From AP-15 sp963775875 (GTDB lineage: Bacteria > Pseudomonadota > Alphaproteobacteria > ATCC43930 > CGMCC-115725), in the NCBI GenBank assembly GCA_963775875.1, contig CAVZKP010000026.1:1-64000 (forward strand): a stretch of 64,000 bases of DNA, in the 5' to 3' direction. The notes under the pieces are model-generated. The model worked only from the letters and a program-made list of their open reading frames with translations, did no database searches and was not told where the DNA came from. A program made the translations under genes and the position numbers. This document shows, in pieces, positions 1 to 7,736 of the stretch; the stretch's first letter is position 1; each line of letters starts with the position of its first letter.

Positions 1-2
1 CT

Positions 3-242
3 CACCTGGAAGACCGCAATCTCCAGCTCGAGGACCGCAATCTCCAGCTCGAGGACCGAAATCTATGGATGGGAGCTCAACTGCTTCACGGCGGTAGTCT
101 GTTGCCGTGGCTGGATGATGCCAAATTCAACAAAATCTCCCATCAGGTCCTGCTTGATCTGGTCAACAGTAATTCCTGGCGCTGCACGCGACCGCTGCGC
201 CGATTGGTCAGTTTATTGAGCGGCCGAGCCGGCAGTGGTCTC
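3..242 (+). CDS. C-terminal end of a coiled-coil polysaccharide-biosynthesis protein (5' partial)
   Basis: The frame open from base 3 begins with heptad repeats (LEDRNLQ three times, the last ending LW) that predict a coiled coil. It continues to NSNSWRCTRPLRRLV, a short motif of the SxSWRxTxPLR type that I know from the C-termini of glycosyltransferases and methyltransferases in surface-polysaccharide loci. The same motif recurs as SSSFRITYPLR near 4790. The frame then stays open without sense into gmd, so the true stop was probably lost to an indel; a TGA in another frame lies near 237. The end given is approximate. The catalytic part lies outside the window. Confidence 0.5.
9..68. repeat. 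21-bp tandem repeat encoding coiled-coil heptads
   Basis: Nearly three copies of a 21-bp unit (core gaccgcaatctccagctc) stand head to tail from 9 to 68. Each encodes one LEDRNLQ heptad of the truncated upstream protein. Such repeats expand and contract by slippage and change coiled-coil length by whole heptads. Confidence 0.8.
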
Positions 243-629
243 ACAGCCGACAACCTGCCCCTGATCCGCCGAGGACCGTCAGCGCGCAATCCTCGATATC
301 CGGGCGTCGTTGTCGTGGCGTGTCGCCTCTCCTCTCAAACTCACCGGAAAATTGCTCCGAAGACTGGCCCAGCTATAGGGCGCGTTCCGCGTGGGGTCGT
401 CGAACGCCTGATCTTGATCGCAAGCCATCGCCGAACACCACCGGGCCGCCATCGGCGTCGTACGTCGCAGGGAACCAAATTACCCCGGGGCAAGGAGCGA
501 CATCTCGCGCAGGATGGGGTATGTCCACGCTCTTGGCGGAATGCCGCGGCTGCGTGCTTGGCGCGGCGCCGAATCCGAAGGACGATCCTACCGGCAGCTT
601 TAGAAGGCAGCGCTTTGCAGGATGAAATT
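243..629. other. No clear gene between the truncated gene and gmd
   Basis: About 390 bases follow the SWR-PLR motif. One frame is open throughout, but its translation is Arg/Pro-rich, has no recognisable domain and looks like accidental coding in GC-rich DNA. The region probably holds the lost end of the upstream gene and the gmd promoter. No clear promoter or terminator can be picked out. Confidence 0.4.
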
Positions 630-1763
630 ATGCAAATGAAGTCTCAGCGGCCGCCGGCCGACGCGCGCCACCCGGTTGCGCTGATCACCGGTGTAACCGG
701 CCAGGACGGTTCCTACCTCGCGGAATTGCTGCTGGCGAAGGGCTATCTGGTCCACGGCATCAAGCGTCGCTCCTCCTCGTTCAACACCGGCCGTGTCGAT
801 CACCTGTACCAGGATTTGCATGAGAGCGACGTGCGGTTTCGCATGCATTATGGAGATCTGACCGATGCGACCAATCTGATCCGCATCATGCAGGAGGTTC
901 AGCCGGACGAAGTCTACAACCTGGGTGCGCAGAGCCATGTGCAGGTTAGTTTCGAGACACCTGAATATACCGGCAATTCGGACGCGTTGGGGACCCTACG
1001 TCTGCTAGAAGCAATTCGAATTCTAAAGCTGCAGGACAAGACCCGATTCTACCAGGCCTCAACCAGCGAGCTGTACGGCAAGGTGCGCGCCGTTCCCCAG
1101 GACGAGTCCACCCCCTTCTATCCACGGAGCCCCTACGCTGTGGCAAAGCTCTACGCTTATTGGATCAGTGTTAACTATCGTGAGGCCTATGGCATCCACG
1201 CCTCCAATGGGATTCTCTTCAATCATGAAAGTCCGCGCCGGGGCGAGACCTTCGTCACCCGCAAGATCACCCGTGCGGTCGCCGCCATAACCGCGGCGCG
1301 ACAGGATTGCCTCTATCTGGGAAATCTGAACGCCAAGCGCGATTGGGGCCACGCCCGCGATTTCGTCCGCGGCATGTGGCAGATCGTGCAGCAGGCGGAG
1401 CCGGACGACTATGTGCTGGCCACCGGCGAGGCGCATTCGGTGCGCGAATTCGTCGAACTGGCTTTTGCGGAGGTCGGTATCGCCCTCGCCTGGCGGGGCG
1501 ACGGGGTGGACGAGCAGGGCTTCTGCACCAGGACCGGCCGCGTGCTGGTGCGGGTGGATCCCGCCTATTTTCGACCGACCGAGGTCGACCTTCTGGTCGG
1601 CAATCCGGCCAGAGCGCAGCAAAGGCTCGGTTGGCGCTGCACCACGACGCTCCGGGAGATGATCGCGGAGATGGTCGCATATGACCTGGCGGCGATCGAG
1701 GACCGGGGGACCTCCGGCGCTTCGATGTCGCAGGCTCTGGCGGAGGAGACGAGCCGTGGCTGA
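630..1763 (+). CDS. gmd: GDP-mannose 4,6-dehydratase
   Basis: Converts GDP-D-mannose to GDP-4-dehydro-6-deoxy-D-mannose, the precursor of GDP-fucose and related deoxysugars for cell-surface glycans. It is an extended short-chain dehydrogenase with the NADP-binding GVTGQDGSYLAELLL at the N-terminus, the family segment KRRSSSFNTGRVDHLY, the catalytic YxxxK as YAVAKLYAYW, and GNLNAKRDWGHARDFV. The ATG at 630 has AGGA seven bases upstream; a second in-frame ATG lies at 636. The 377-residue length is normal for Gmd. The open frame reaches far upstream, but that part is not Gmd-like. The stop overlaps the GTG of fcl by eight bases, indicating translational coupling. Confidence 0.95.
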   Translation: MQMKSQRPPADARHPVALITGVTGQDGSYLAELLLAKGYLVHGIKRRSSSFNTGRVDHLYQDLHESDVRFRMHYGDLTDATNLIRIMQEVQPDEVYNLGAQSHVQVSFETPEYTGNSDALGTLRLLEAIRILKLQDKTRFYQASTSELYGKVRAVPQDESTPFYPRSPYAVAKLYAYWISVNYREAYGIHASNGILFNHESPRRGETFVTRKITRAVAAITAARQDCLYLGNLNAKRDWGHARDFVRGMWQIVQQAEPDDYVLATGEAHSVREFVELAFAEVGIALAWRGDGVDEQGFCTRTGRVLVRVDPAYFRPTEVDLLVGNPARAQQRLGWRCTTTLREMIAEMVAYDLAAIEDRGTSGASMSQALAEETSRG

Positions 1764-2713
1764 GGCGAATTTCGCGCTTGCCGGCCGGCGCGTATATGTT
1801 GCCGGCCACCGCGGCATGGTCGGATCGGCCTGTGTGCGCCGACTGGAACGGGAAGGCTGCGAGATTGTCGTGGCCGCCCGTGACCGCGTGGACCTGACCG
1901 ACCAGGCCGCGACCGAGGAATTTATCGCGGAGGCGCGGCCGGAGGTCGTCGTCGTTGCCGCCGCCAAAGTCGGCGGCATCCTGGCGAACAATGCCTCGCC
2001 AGCCTCCTTCCTCTACGAGAATCTAATGATCGAGGCCAATTTGATCCACGCCGCGTGGCGCGTTGGCGTCGCCAAGCTGTTGTTCCTCGGCTCCTCCTGC
2101 ATCTATCCGCGCGAGGCGCCGCAACCGATCGTAGAAAATGCGCTGCTGACCGGGCCGCTCGAAGTCGACCAACGAATGGTATGCCGTCGCCAAGATTGCC
2201 GGGATCAAGCTGTGTCAGGCTTACCGCCGCCAATATGGCTGCGACTTCATCAGCGCCATGCCGTGCAACCTCTACGGCCCGAATGACAATTTCCACCCCG
2301 ACAACAGTCACGTGATCCCGGGGATGATGCGGCGCTTTGACGAGGCAAGGCGGCGTGGCGACAATTCCGTCACCTGCTGGGGCACCGGCCGGCCGCGGCG
2401 GGAGTTTCTTCATGTCGACGATCTGGCCGAAGCCTGCGCGTTCCTGCTGCGTCATTACTCGGCGGAAGGCCACGTCAATGTCGGCACCGGCGGCGACATC
2501 AGCGTCGCTGAGTTGGCGGAGGCGATCCGCCGGGTCACCGGCTTCGGCGGCGCCATCGCCTGGGACAGCGACAAGCCTGACGGCACCTTGCTAAAGCGCA
2601 TGGATACAACACTGATCAACCGCATGGGCTGGCAGCCGCGAATCCCGTTCGAACGGGGCTTGGCGGAAACCTACGCCTGGTTCACGGCCCAGAATAATTT
2701 GGTGCGGGCTTGA
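1756..2713 (+). pseudogene. fcl: GDP-L-fucose synthase, interrupted by a one-base frameshift
   Basis: Epimerase/reductase making GDP-L-fucose from the Gmd product. The first part carries the Rossmann motif VAGHRGMVGSACVRRLE and the catalytic Ser region FLGSSCIYP. The family sequence then breaks at about 2164, where an extra G after LTGPLE shifts the frame. Removing it restores STNEWYAVAKIAG with the catalytic YxxxK, running into ISAMPCNLYGPNDNFHPDNS in the frame that ends at 2713. Translation as written would lose the catalytic Tyr and Lys. The start is GTG with GGAGGA upstream, overlapping the gmd stop. It may be a true pseudogene or a sequencing indel, since the rest is well conserved. Confidence 0.9.
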
Positions 2714-2721
2714 GGACGGGC

Positions 2722-4533
2722 TCAGGACAGGTCCCGGTTCACCGCCCGGCTGACATCATGATGGCTGCTCGGAAGCGGGATCCTATTGTGTGATGGGAAT
2801 CTGGCACTCTGCAGTCGCTCCTGCCAGCGCGCCAACGACGCCTGACGAGTGCCGTCGGAGTGCGACAGCGTCCAGTTATCCTTAGTCGTCGAACGCCAGT
2901 GCCAGGCTGCGGTTGGCATCGCGGTGAACCCGAACCTGGTCCGTCCCGCCATCAACGCCGTGAAGTACACGTCCTCCGCCCACTCGATTTTCGGATCGGA
3001 TAAAACTTCTCGATCGAGTAGTGCCGTACGGCATATCCAGGAATTGTGGCCGATCACGTTGCGCATCGGCAGCAGATCGACAAAATCTTCCTCCTCGAGA
3101 CAATAGAGCTCACGTCTTTCCTCGATCACCTTTCCTGCCGGTCCGAGAAACTGAGGACCTGATATATAGTGGCCCGGCTCATCTTCGATTTTGACAAGGC
3201 CGGAGTAGACAAAACCCTCGCCCGGGTTTCGCGCCAAACGCTCCATCAGCGATGCGACATGGTTCGGATAGAGCGTGTCGTCGTCATCGAGCATTCCGAA
3301 AAACTCCGCTGTAACGGCGTTGAGGCCTGCCCACCAGCTGGTGCTTCGGTTGCCGTTATTGGCGACGACGATATGTCGGATCGAGATGAATTTCGAGCGA
3401 TAACAATCAATTACCGCATTCAGCCCGGCGATCGGATGGAACTGAACCAGAATAATCGCGATCGCCTGATAGGTCTGTGCGGCCAGGCTGTCCAGCGCGC
3501 GCGCCAGCGTCATCGCCGGTCGCGACCCGATGCGGATGATGTATTCGACGGTTGGCTGGGGCTGCTCCGCCGAGCCTTGGACAGCGACCATGCAGCGGCA
3601 ACCACGTACTCTTTCGACAAAATCGGGAAGGGGCTTGAGCATGCTCTCAAGGGTCAAACACCGCCTGAACAATTCGTTCGACCGCTGCGACAGGCGGCTT
3701 GCCGCTGCCGGATTTCGCTTGGCCCATGCGACATGGGACACAATCTGCTCGACGACCGTCGGCGCCGGCAGCTCGGCATCGACGTAGAGGACGCTGTCGC
3801 GGAACCATTCGCGCGGAAACTCGAAATCGTCGGTGATGATCAGCGCGCCGGCGGCGGCGGCCTCAAACAGTCGCATCGAGGGACAGTTGGCCTCGCGATG
3901 AGCCGCCTTGTGAAGACACAGAGCGATCCCGGCATCTCTGATCGCGCCGATGACCGAGGTGCCGTCGAACGGCAGGACGCCTTGGTAGCTCTCACCGCGG
4001 TCCGCCCAGGCTTCGGGCGGGCCATAGAGCCGCAACGGCACCCGCCCGTCGAGGCCGCGGAAAATCTCGCCGTGACGGGAACCATCCCAATGGACTCCCG
4101 CATACATGATCGCCGGTTGCGATGGCAGAGGCCCGGCCGGACCGGTATCGGGGCTCGACGGCAGCATCACCCCATCGTGCAGAATCGCGCGCTTGCCGCA
4201 GCTGGCGGAGAAGTCGTCGATCCATTGCGCGATTTGCCGGGAGCCGCATAGATGGCCGTCCAGGCTCAGAATCGATCTGCGGCGTATCGGATCATCGGCA
4301 AAGAAGACCGGCGGGCTCCAGATCAGCCCCAATGTCGGAAATGGGGTGAGCTTGGGTGAGAACTCGTGTGTCACCAGGACGCAATCGGGCCCGCAGCGCA
4401 TGATGTCGTCGGAGGTGACCACCTCGATCGGCTCGATGCCAAGCCTGCTGCAGGCGGTAAAAAAGCGTCGGATCCACTCGGCCTCGGCGCTCTGAATGTG
4501 GTTCGGAAGAGAATTCTGCACGGCGACGCGCAT
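2722..4533 (-). CDS. Two-domain glycosyltransferase (GT-B half plus GT2 half), copy A
   Basis: A 603-residue cytoplasmic protein. The N-terminal half (about 1-310) resembles GT4/CgeB-type transferases, with HWDGSRHGEIFRGL and the nucleotide-binding-like CPSMRLFEAAAAGALIITDD. The C-terminal half (about 330-560) is a GT2-type domain with EYIIRIGSRPAMTLARALDS, the metal-binding run GMLDDDDTLYPNHVASL and a later EWAEDVYF. It probably adds two sugars, or makes and extends a glycan; acceptor and donor are unknown. AGGAAGG precedes the ATG by seven bases. It converges on fcl with eight bases between stops. It has a colinear paralogue of identical length at 5892-7703 (48 of the first 60 residues identical), so the pair arose by tandem duplication. 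Confidence 0.85.
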   Translation of the reverse strand: MRVAVQNSLPNHIQSAEAEWIRRFFTACSRLGIEPIEVVTSDDIMRCGPDCVLVTHEFSPKLTPFPTLGLIWSPPVFFADDPIRRRSILSLDGHLCGSRQIAQWIDDFSASCGKRAILHDGVMLPSSPDTGPAGPLPSQPAIMYAGVHWDGSRHGEIFRGLDGRVPLRLYGPPEAWADRGESYQGVLPFDGTSVIGAIRDAGIALCLHKAAHREANCPSMRLFEAAAAGALIITDDFEFPREWFRDSVLYVDAELPAPTVVEQIVSHVAWAKRNPAAASRLSQRSNELFRRCLTLESMLKPLPDFVERVRGCRCMVAVQGSAEQPQPTVEYIIRIGSRPAMTLARALDSLAAQTYQAIAIILVQFHPIAGLNAVIDCYRSKFISIRHIVVANNGNRSTSWWAGLNAVTAEFFGMLDDDDTLYPNHVASLMERLARNPGEGFVYSGLVKIEDEPGHYISGPQFLGPAGKVIEERRELYCLEEEDFVDLLPMRNVIGHNSWICRTALLDREVLSDPKIEWAEDVYFTALMAGRTRFGFTAMPTAAWHWRSTTKDNWTLSHSDGTRQASLARWQERLQSARFPSHNRIPLPSSHHDVSRAVNRDLS

Positions 4534-4568
4534 CGATCAGCCTTCCTGAAAGTGAGGTCTGTTCAGTG

Positions 4569-4620
4569 TCAGCCTCGTTTGACGAACACCCCGTTGGCCT
4601 GAAGCAGTTCGCCGGTCCTG
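4569..4620 (-). pseudogene. Remnant of a duplicated FkbM-methyltransferase gene 3' end
   Basis: On the minus strand these 52 bases read RTGELLQANGVFVKRG-stop, which matches the last codons of the double-FkbM gene at 7737-7790. The remnant sits at the same distance upstream of glycosyltransferase copy A as the intact gene end does upstream of copy B, and homology stops abruptly at about 4620. It is a scar showing that the duplicated unit included at least the end of the FkbM gene. A short direct repeat (tcagtgtcag) occurs at 4563-4572 and 4623-4632, at the edges of the remnant. Confidence 0.85.
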
Positions 4621-4708
4621 AGTCAGTGTCAGGATCCACTCGCACCTATTCCTGATTTCATAGGAAGCTTACCACGTAATCGGGCGCACGAGTAATTTCT
4701 TGACTCCT

Positions 4709-5155
4709 TTACCCCGGCGAACTGTTCGCCCGCCCGAACGCTTTTGCAATGACGTGTCGGGTCAAGGTTACCGCGAGCCGCAAGGGATAGGTGATCCTAA
4801 AGGAACTTGAATTGCGGAGCCCGCCGATTTCCTGCCTCATGACAGCGTTTTCTTGCCGCAGACTTTCGGTCTCGTGGCTACGCTGAGCTGCTTCATGCCT
4901 CAGGGCAGCGTTTTCTTGGCGTAGAATTTCAGTCTCGTTGTTGCGTTGAGCTGCTTCGTCTCGCAGCTGCCGTTCGCTTTGCTGCAAAGTGTGGATATCT
5001 TTGACCAACGCGGGAATAGAGGAGAAAAGCTCCGCAGTGGCGGTGCTGATATTTGGCGGTAGAACCGTCGGGCTGTTCGACAACTGGGTGAAGGCTGGCA
5101 TCGGATTGGGCCGATCATTTTCAATGACCCGCATGCTTGGAAATTTGGCCTGCAA
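4709..5155 (-). CDS. C-terminal coiled-coil part of a split glycosyltransferase-like gene
   Basis: This frame continues the gene at 5121-5729 if one G is removed from the homopolymer at 5162-5170; the join then reads FLRGGRALQAKFPSMRVIEN. It contains heptad repeats (EILRQENAALRHEAAQRSHE and similar) predicting a coiled coil, then ends with RNSSSFRITYPLRLAV, the SxS[FW]RxTxPLR motif also seen at the window start. The TTG at 5155 is only the first possible start in this frame and has no convincing ribosome binding site, so independent translation is unlikely. The piece makes sense as the tail of the upstream gene in a different tract-length state. Confidence 0.7.
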   Translation of the reverse strand: MQAKFPSMRVIENDRPNPMPAFTQLSNSPTVLPPNISTATAELFSSIPALVKDIHTLQQSERQLRDEAAQRNNETEILRQENAALRHEAAQRSHETESLRQENAVMRQEIGGLRNSSSFRITYPLRLAVTLTRHVIAKAFGRANSSPG

Positions 5156-5729
5156 AGCCCTCCCCCCCCCTTAAAAAAGCATCCTCATCCCAGTTCAGGT
5201 GGTGGGCCGTGTGAAGAAGGATAGGGCAGCTAAATCGTCTAAGCGCCAGGCCGGATCGTTGCATAACTAAAGGGAACCAATAGTCCCACCACGGCATACC
5301 TATTCGGTAATCTGTGTCCGGAAGTGATCGGAGAGTGGCAGTGTCGAAGAAGAAAGCGTCAAATCCCAAAGAGAGAAACGTCGTTGCTCCGCCTCTTTTG
5401 TCAACGTCAATTCGCTCCGCCAAAACAAGCGAGTTTTTGACAAACGTTTTGATCCTTTCCGAGTTGAGCGGTTGTATAAAACGGCAGTCCGCGTTTATGA
5501 ACCCGGCAACAGGCGTTCCGGTGTCCGCGATAGCCGACATGATTTCGTTAATCTTAAGACGATTCTGGTCGCTTTCGACCTCAAGCACCTCGACATCGGC
5601 CGTGCGTAAAATATTGGCTTCCTCACTGCTGTTGACGCTGGTGACCTTGAAGCCTGAGCTCTCCCAATTATCGACGACCGGGCGAAAATCTGAATTTGGT
5701 GGGATCGTCGTGAACAGAGGAAATGACAT
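5121..5729 (-). CDS. Glycosyltransferase-like protein, N-terminal part, ending after a G-tract frameshift
   Basis: 202 residues as written. Features are MSFPLFTTIPPNSDFRP at the N-terminus, NADCRFIQPL as a possible nucleotide/metal-binding motif, FLSLGFDAFFFD, and MPWWDYWFPLV. This pattern resembles uncharacterised nucleotide-sugar transferase-like proteins of polysaccharide loci; I cannot name the family firmly. The ATG is preceded by GAGG eight bases away. Reading through nine Gs gives a short alternative end (EGFAGQISKHAGH); with eight (or eleven) Gs the frame continues into the coiled-coil tail down to 4709. Base composition is visibly less GC-rich than in its neighbours, suggesting recent acquisition. 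Confidence 0.6.
   Translation of the reverse strand: MSFPLFTTIPPNSDFRPVVDNWESSGFKVTSVNSSEEANILRTADVEVLEVESDQNRLKINEIMSAIADTGTPVAGFINADCRFIQPLNSERIKTFVKNSLVLAERIDVDKRGGATTFLSLGFDAFFFDTATLRSLPDTDYRIGMPWWDYWFPLVMQRSGLALRRFSCPILLHTAHHLNWDEDAFLRGGEGFAGQISKHAGH
5162..5170 (-). repeat. Nine-G homopolymer inside a coding region, possible phase-variation tract
   Basis: The minus strand reads TTTTTTAA-G9-AGGG across the point where the two halves of the glycosyltransferase-like gene change frame. Long poly-G tracts within glycosyltransferase genes are a classic contingency-locus arrangement, although that knowledge comes mainly from epsilon- and gammaproteobacteria. A homopolymer is also the commonest site of sequencing indels. 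Confidence 0.6.
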
Positions 5730-5891
5730 TCTTTCAACCTCAAATAGACCACTTAATTAAAGAGACGGGCGTCGCGCTGATCGCACCGGCGCGGCGCCTT
5801 TTGGCTACATACTCAGTTGTGCGACGCCGCAGTTGGTCGTGAATCATCGGCGATACGGTGCCCAGCCGCTCGTGATCGACGTGTTGCGAGT

Positions 5892-7703
5892 TCAAGAGAG
5901 GTCCATATCTACCGCGCGGTTGAGATCATACTGGCTATTTGGAGCGGAAACCTTATTGTGCGATGGGAGCTTGACACTCTGCAGTCGCTCTTGCCAGCGC
6001 TCTAAGCTGGCCTGACCAATGTCCGCGGAGTGCGACAGAGTCCAGTTATCTTTGCTCGTAGAACGCCAGTGCCAGGCAGCGGTCGCCATCGCAGTGAACC
6101 CAAACCTCGTCCGCCCCGCCATCAGCGCGACAAAGTACACATCCTCCGACCATTCGATTTTTGGATCGGACAGGATTTCCCTGTCGAGAAGCGACGAACC
6201 GCATATCCAAGTATTACGTCCAATCACGTTATGCGTTGGCAGGAGATTTACAAAATCCTCTTCCTCGAGAGAAAAGATCTCGCGTCGTTCCTCGATGACC
6301 TTTCCCGCCGATCCGTTAAACTGGGGAGCCATGACATAATGACCCGGCTCATCTTCGACTTTGATAAGACCCGAGTAAACAAAACTATAGACCGGGTTTC
6401 GTTTCAAACAATCCATCAGTGATGCGACGTGGTTGGGAAAGAGAGTGTCGTCGTCGTCGAGCATCCCGAAGAAGTCGGCTGTAACGGTGTTGAGCCCTGC
6501 CCACCAGCAGCTGCTCCGGTTGCCGTTATTCGCGACGACGATGTGACGGATCCAACAGAACCGAGAACGATATTGGTCGACTACCGCATCTAGGCCGGCA
6601 ATCGGGTGAAACTGGACCAAAATCACAGCCACTGCTTGGTAGGTCTGAGCCGCCAAGCTGTCAAGCGCACGAGCGAGGGTTGTCGCCGGACGTGATCCGA
6701 TGCGGACGATATATTCGACCGTTGGCTGAGACTTTTCCTTCGATTCGTGAACAACAACCATGCAGCGGCAATCACGCACCAAATCGACAAACTCGGGAAG
6801 GGGCCGGAGCATGCTCTCGAGAGTCAGACACCGCCTGAACAACTCGTTCGACCGGTGTGCCAAGCGATTGGCTGGTTCTGGGTTACGGTTGGCCCATTCG
6901 ACATAGGATACGATTTGCTCGATGACCATTGGAGCCGGCAGCTCGGCATCGATGTACAAGACGCTGTCGCGAAACCACTCACGTGGGAACTCAAAGTCGT
7001 CGGTGATGATCAGCGCCCCCGCGGCAGCGGCCTCAAAGAGCCGCATCGTCGGGCAGTTTGCCCCGCGATGGGCAGCCTTGTGAAGACATAAGGCGATCCC
7101 AGCATCTCTGATCGCACTTATGACTGAGACACCGTCGAACGGTAGGACGCCTCGATAACTAGCACCGCGGTCCCTCCAGGCGTCCGGCGGGCCGTAAAGC
7201 CTCAACGGCACCCGCCCCTCGAGGCCTCGGAAAATCTCGCCATGCCGTGAACCATCCCAATGGACTCCCGCATACATGATCGCTAGCCGTGGCGGCAGAA
7301 GGCCAGCCGGACCGGTGTCGGGCGTCGATGGAAGCATCAAACCATTGTGGATAACCGCACGCTTGCCACGCCCGTTCGTGAAGTCGTCGATCCATTGCGC
7401 GATTTGCCTGGAGGCGCAAAGATGACCATCTAGACTGAGAACGGATCTACAGCGCTCCGGGTCTTCGGCAAAGAAGTCTGGCGGATTCCAGTTCACCCCC
7501 AGCGTCGGAAATTGCGTGAGTTTGGGGGACACCTCGTGAGTCACCAGGACGCAATCGGGTTGGCATCGCAAAATGTCGTCCGAGGTGACTACCTCGACCG
7601 GTTCAAAGCCGAGCCTGCCGCAGGCGGTAAAGAAGCGTCGGATCCACTCAGCCTCGGCAACCTGGGGAACATTCGGAAAGGGATTTTGAACGGCAATGCG
7701 CAT
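5892..7703 (-). CDS. Two-domain glycosyltransferase (GT-B half plus GT2 half), copy B
   Basis: 603 residues, colinear without gaps with copy A at 2722-4533. It has the same domain order: MRLFEAAAAGALIITDD in the GT-B-like half and EYIVRIGSRPATTLARALDS followed by GMLDDDDTLFPNHVASL in the GT2 half. GAGG lies eight bases before the ATG. It follows the double-FkbM gene by 33 bases on the same strand and is probably cotranscribed with it. Substitutions from copy A are scattered over the whole length and the key motifs are kept in both, so both copies look functional. Likely role: assembly of a surface glycan on a cytoplasmic acceptor. Confidence 0.85.
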   Translation of the reverse strand: MRIAVQNPFPNVPQVAEAEWIRRFFTACGRLGFEPVEVVTSDDILRCQPDCVLVTHEVSPKLTQFPTLGVNWNPPDFFAEDPERCRSVLSLDGHLCASRQIAQWIDDFTNGRGKRAVIHNGLMLPSTPDTGPAGLLPPRLAIMYAGVHWDGSRHGEIFRGLEGRVPLRLYGPPDAWRDRGASYRGVLPFDGVSVISAIRDAGIALCLHKAAHRGANCPTMRLFEAAAAGALIITDDFEFPREWFRDSVLYIDAELPAPMVIEQIVSYVEWANRNPEPANRLAHRSNELFRRCLTLESMLRPLPEFVDLVRDCRCMVVVHESKEKSQPTVEYIVRIGSRPATTLARALDSLAAQTYQAVAVILVQFHPIAGLDAVVDQYRSRFCWIRHIVVANNGNRSSCWWAGLNTVTADFFGMLDDDDTLFPNHVASLMDCLKRNPVYSFVYSGLIKVEDEPGHYVMAPQFNGSAGKVIEERREIFSLEEEDFVNLLPTHNVIGRNTWICGSSLLDREILSDPKIEWSEDVYFVALMAGRTRFGFTAMATAAWHWRSTSKDNWTLSHSADIGQASLERWQERLQSVKLPSHNKVSAPNSQYDLNRAVDMDLS

Positions 7704-7736
7704 TTAGTAACCTCTTGAAATGAGCCCCGCTCGGAG

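Noticed and set aside
69..1763. A single 564-residue fusion of an unknown N-terminal domain to Gmd
   Set aside because: The first 187 codons lack any Gmd-like or domain-like sequence after the SWR-PLR motif, and a proper ribosome binding site and ATG exist at 630.
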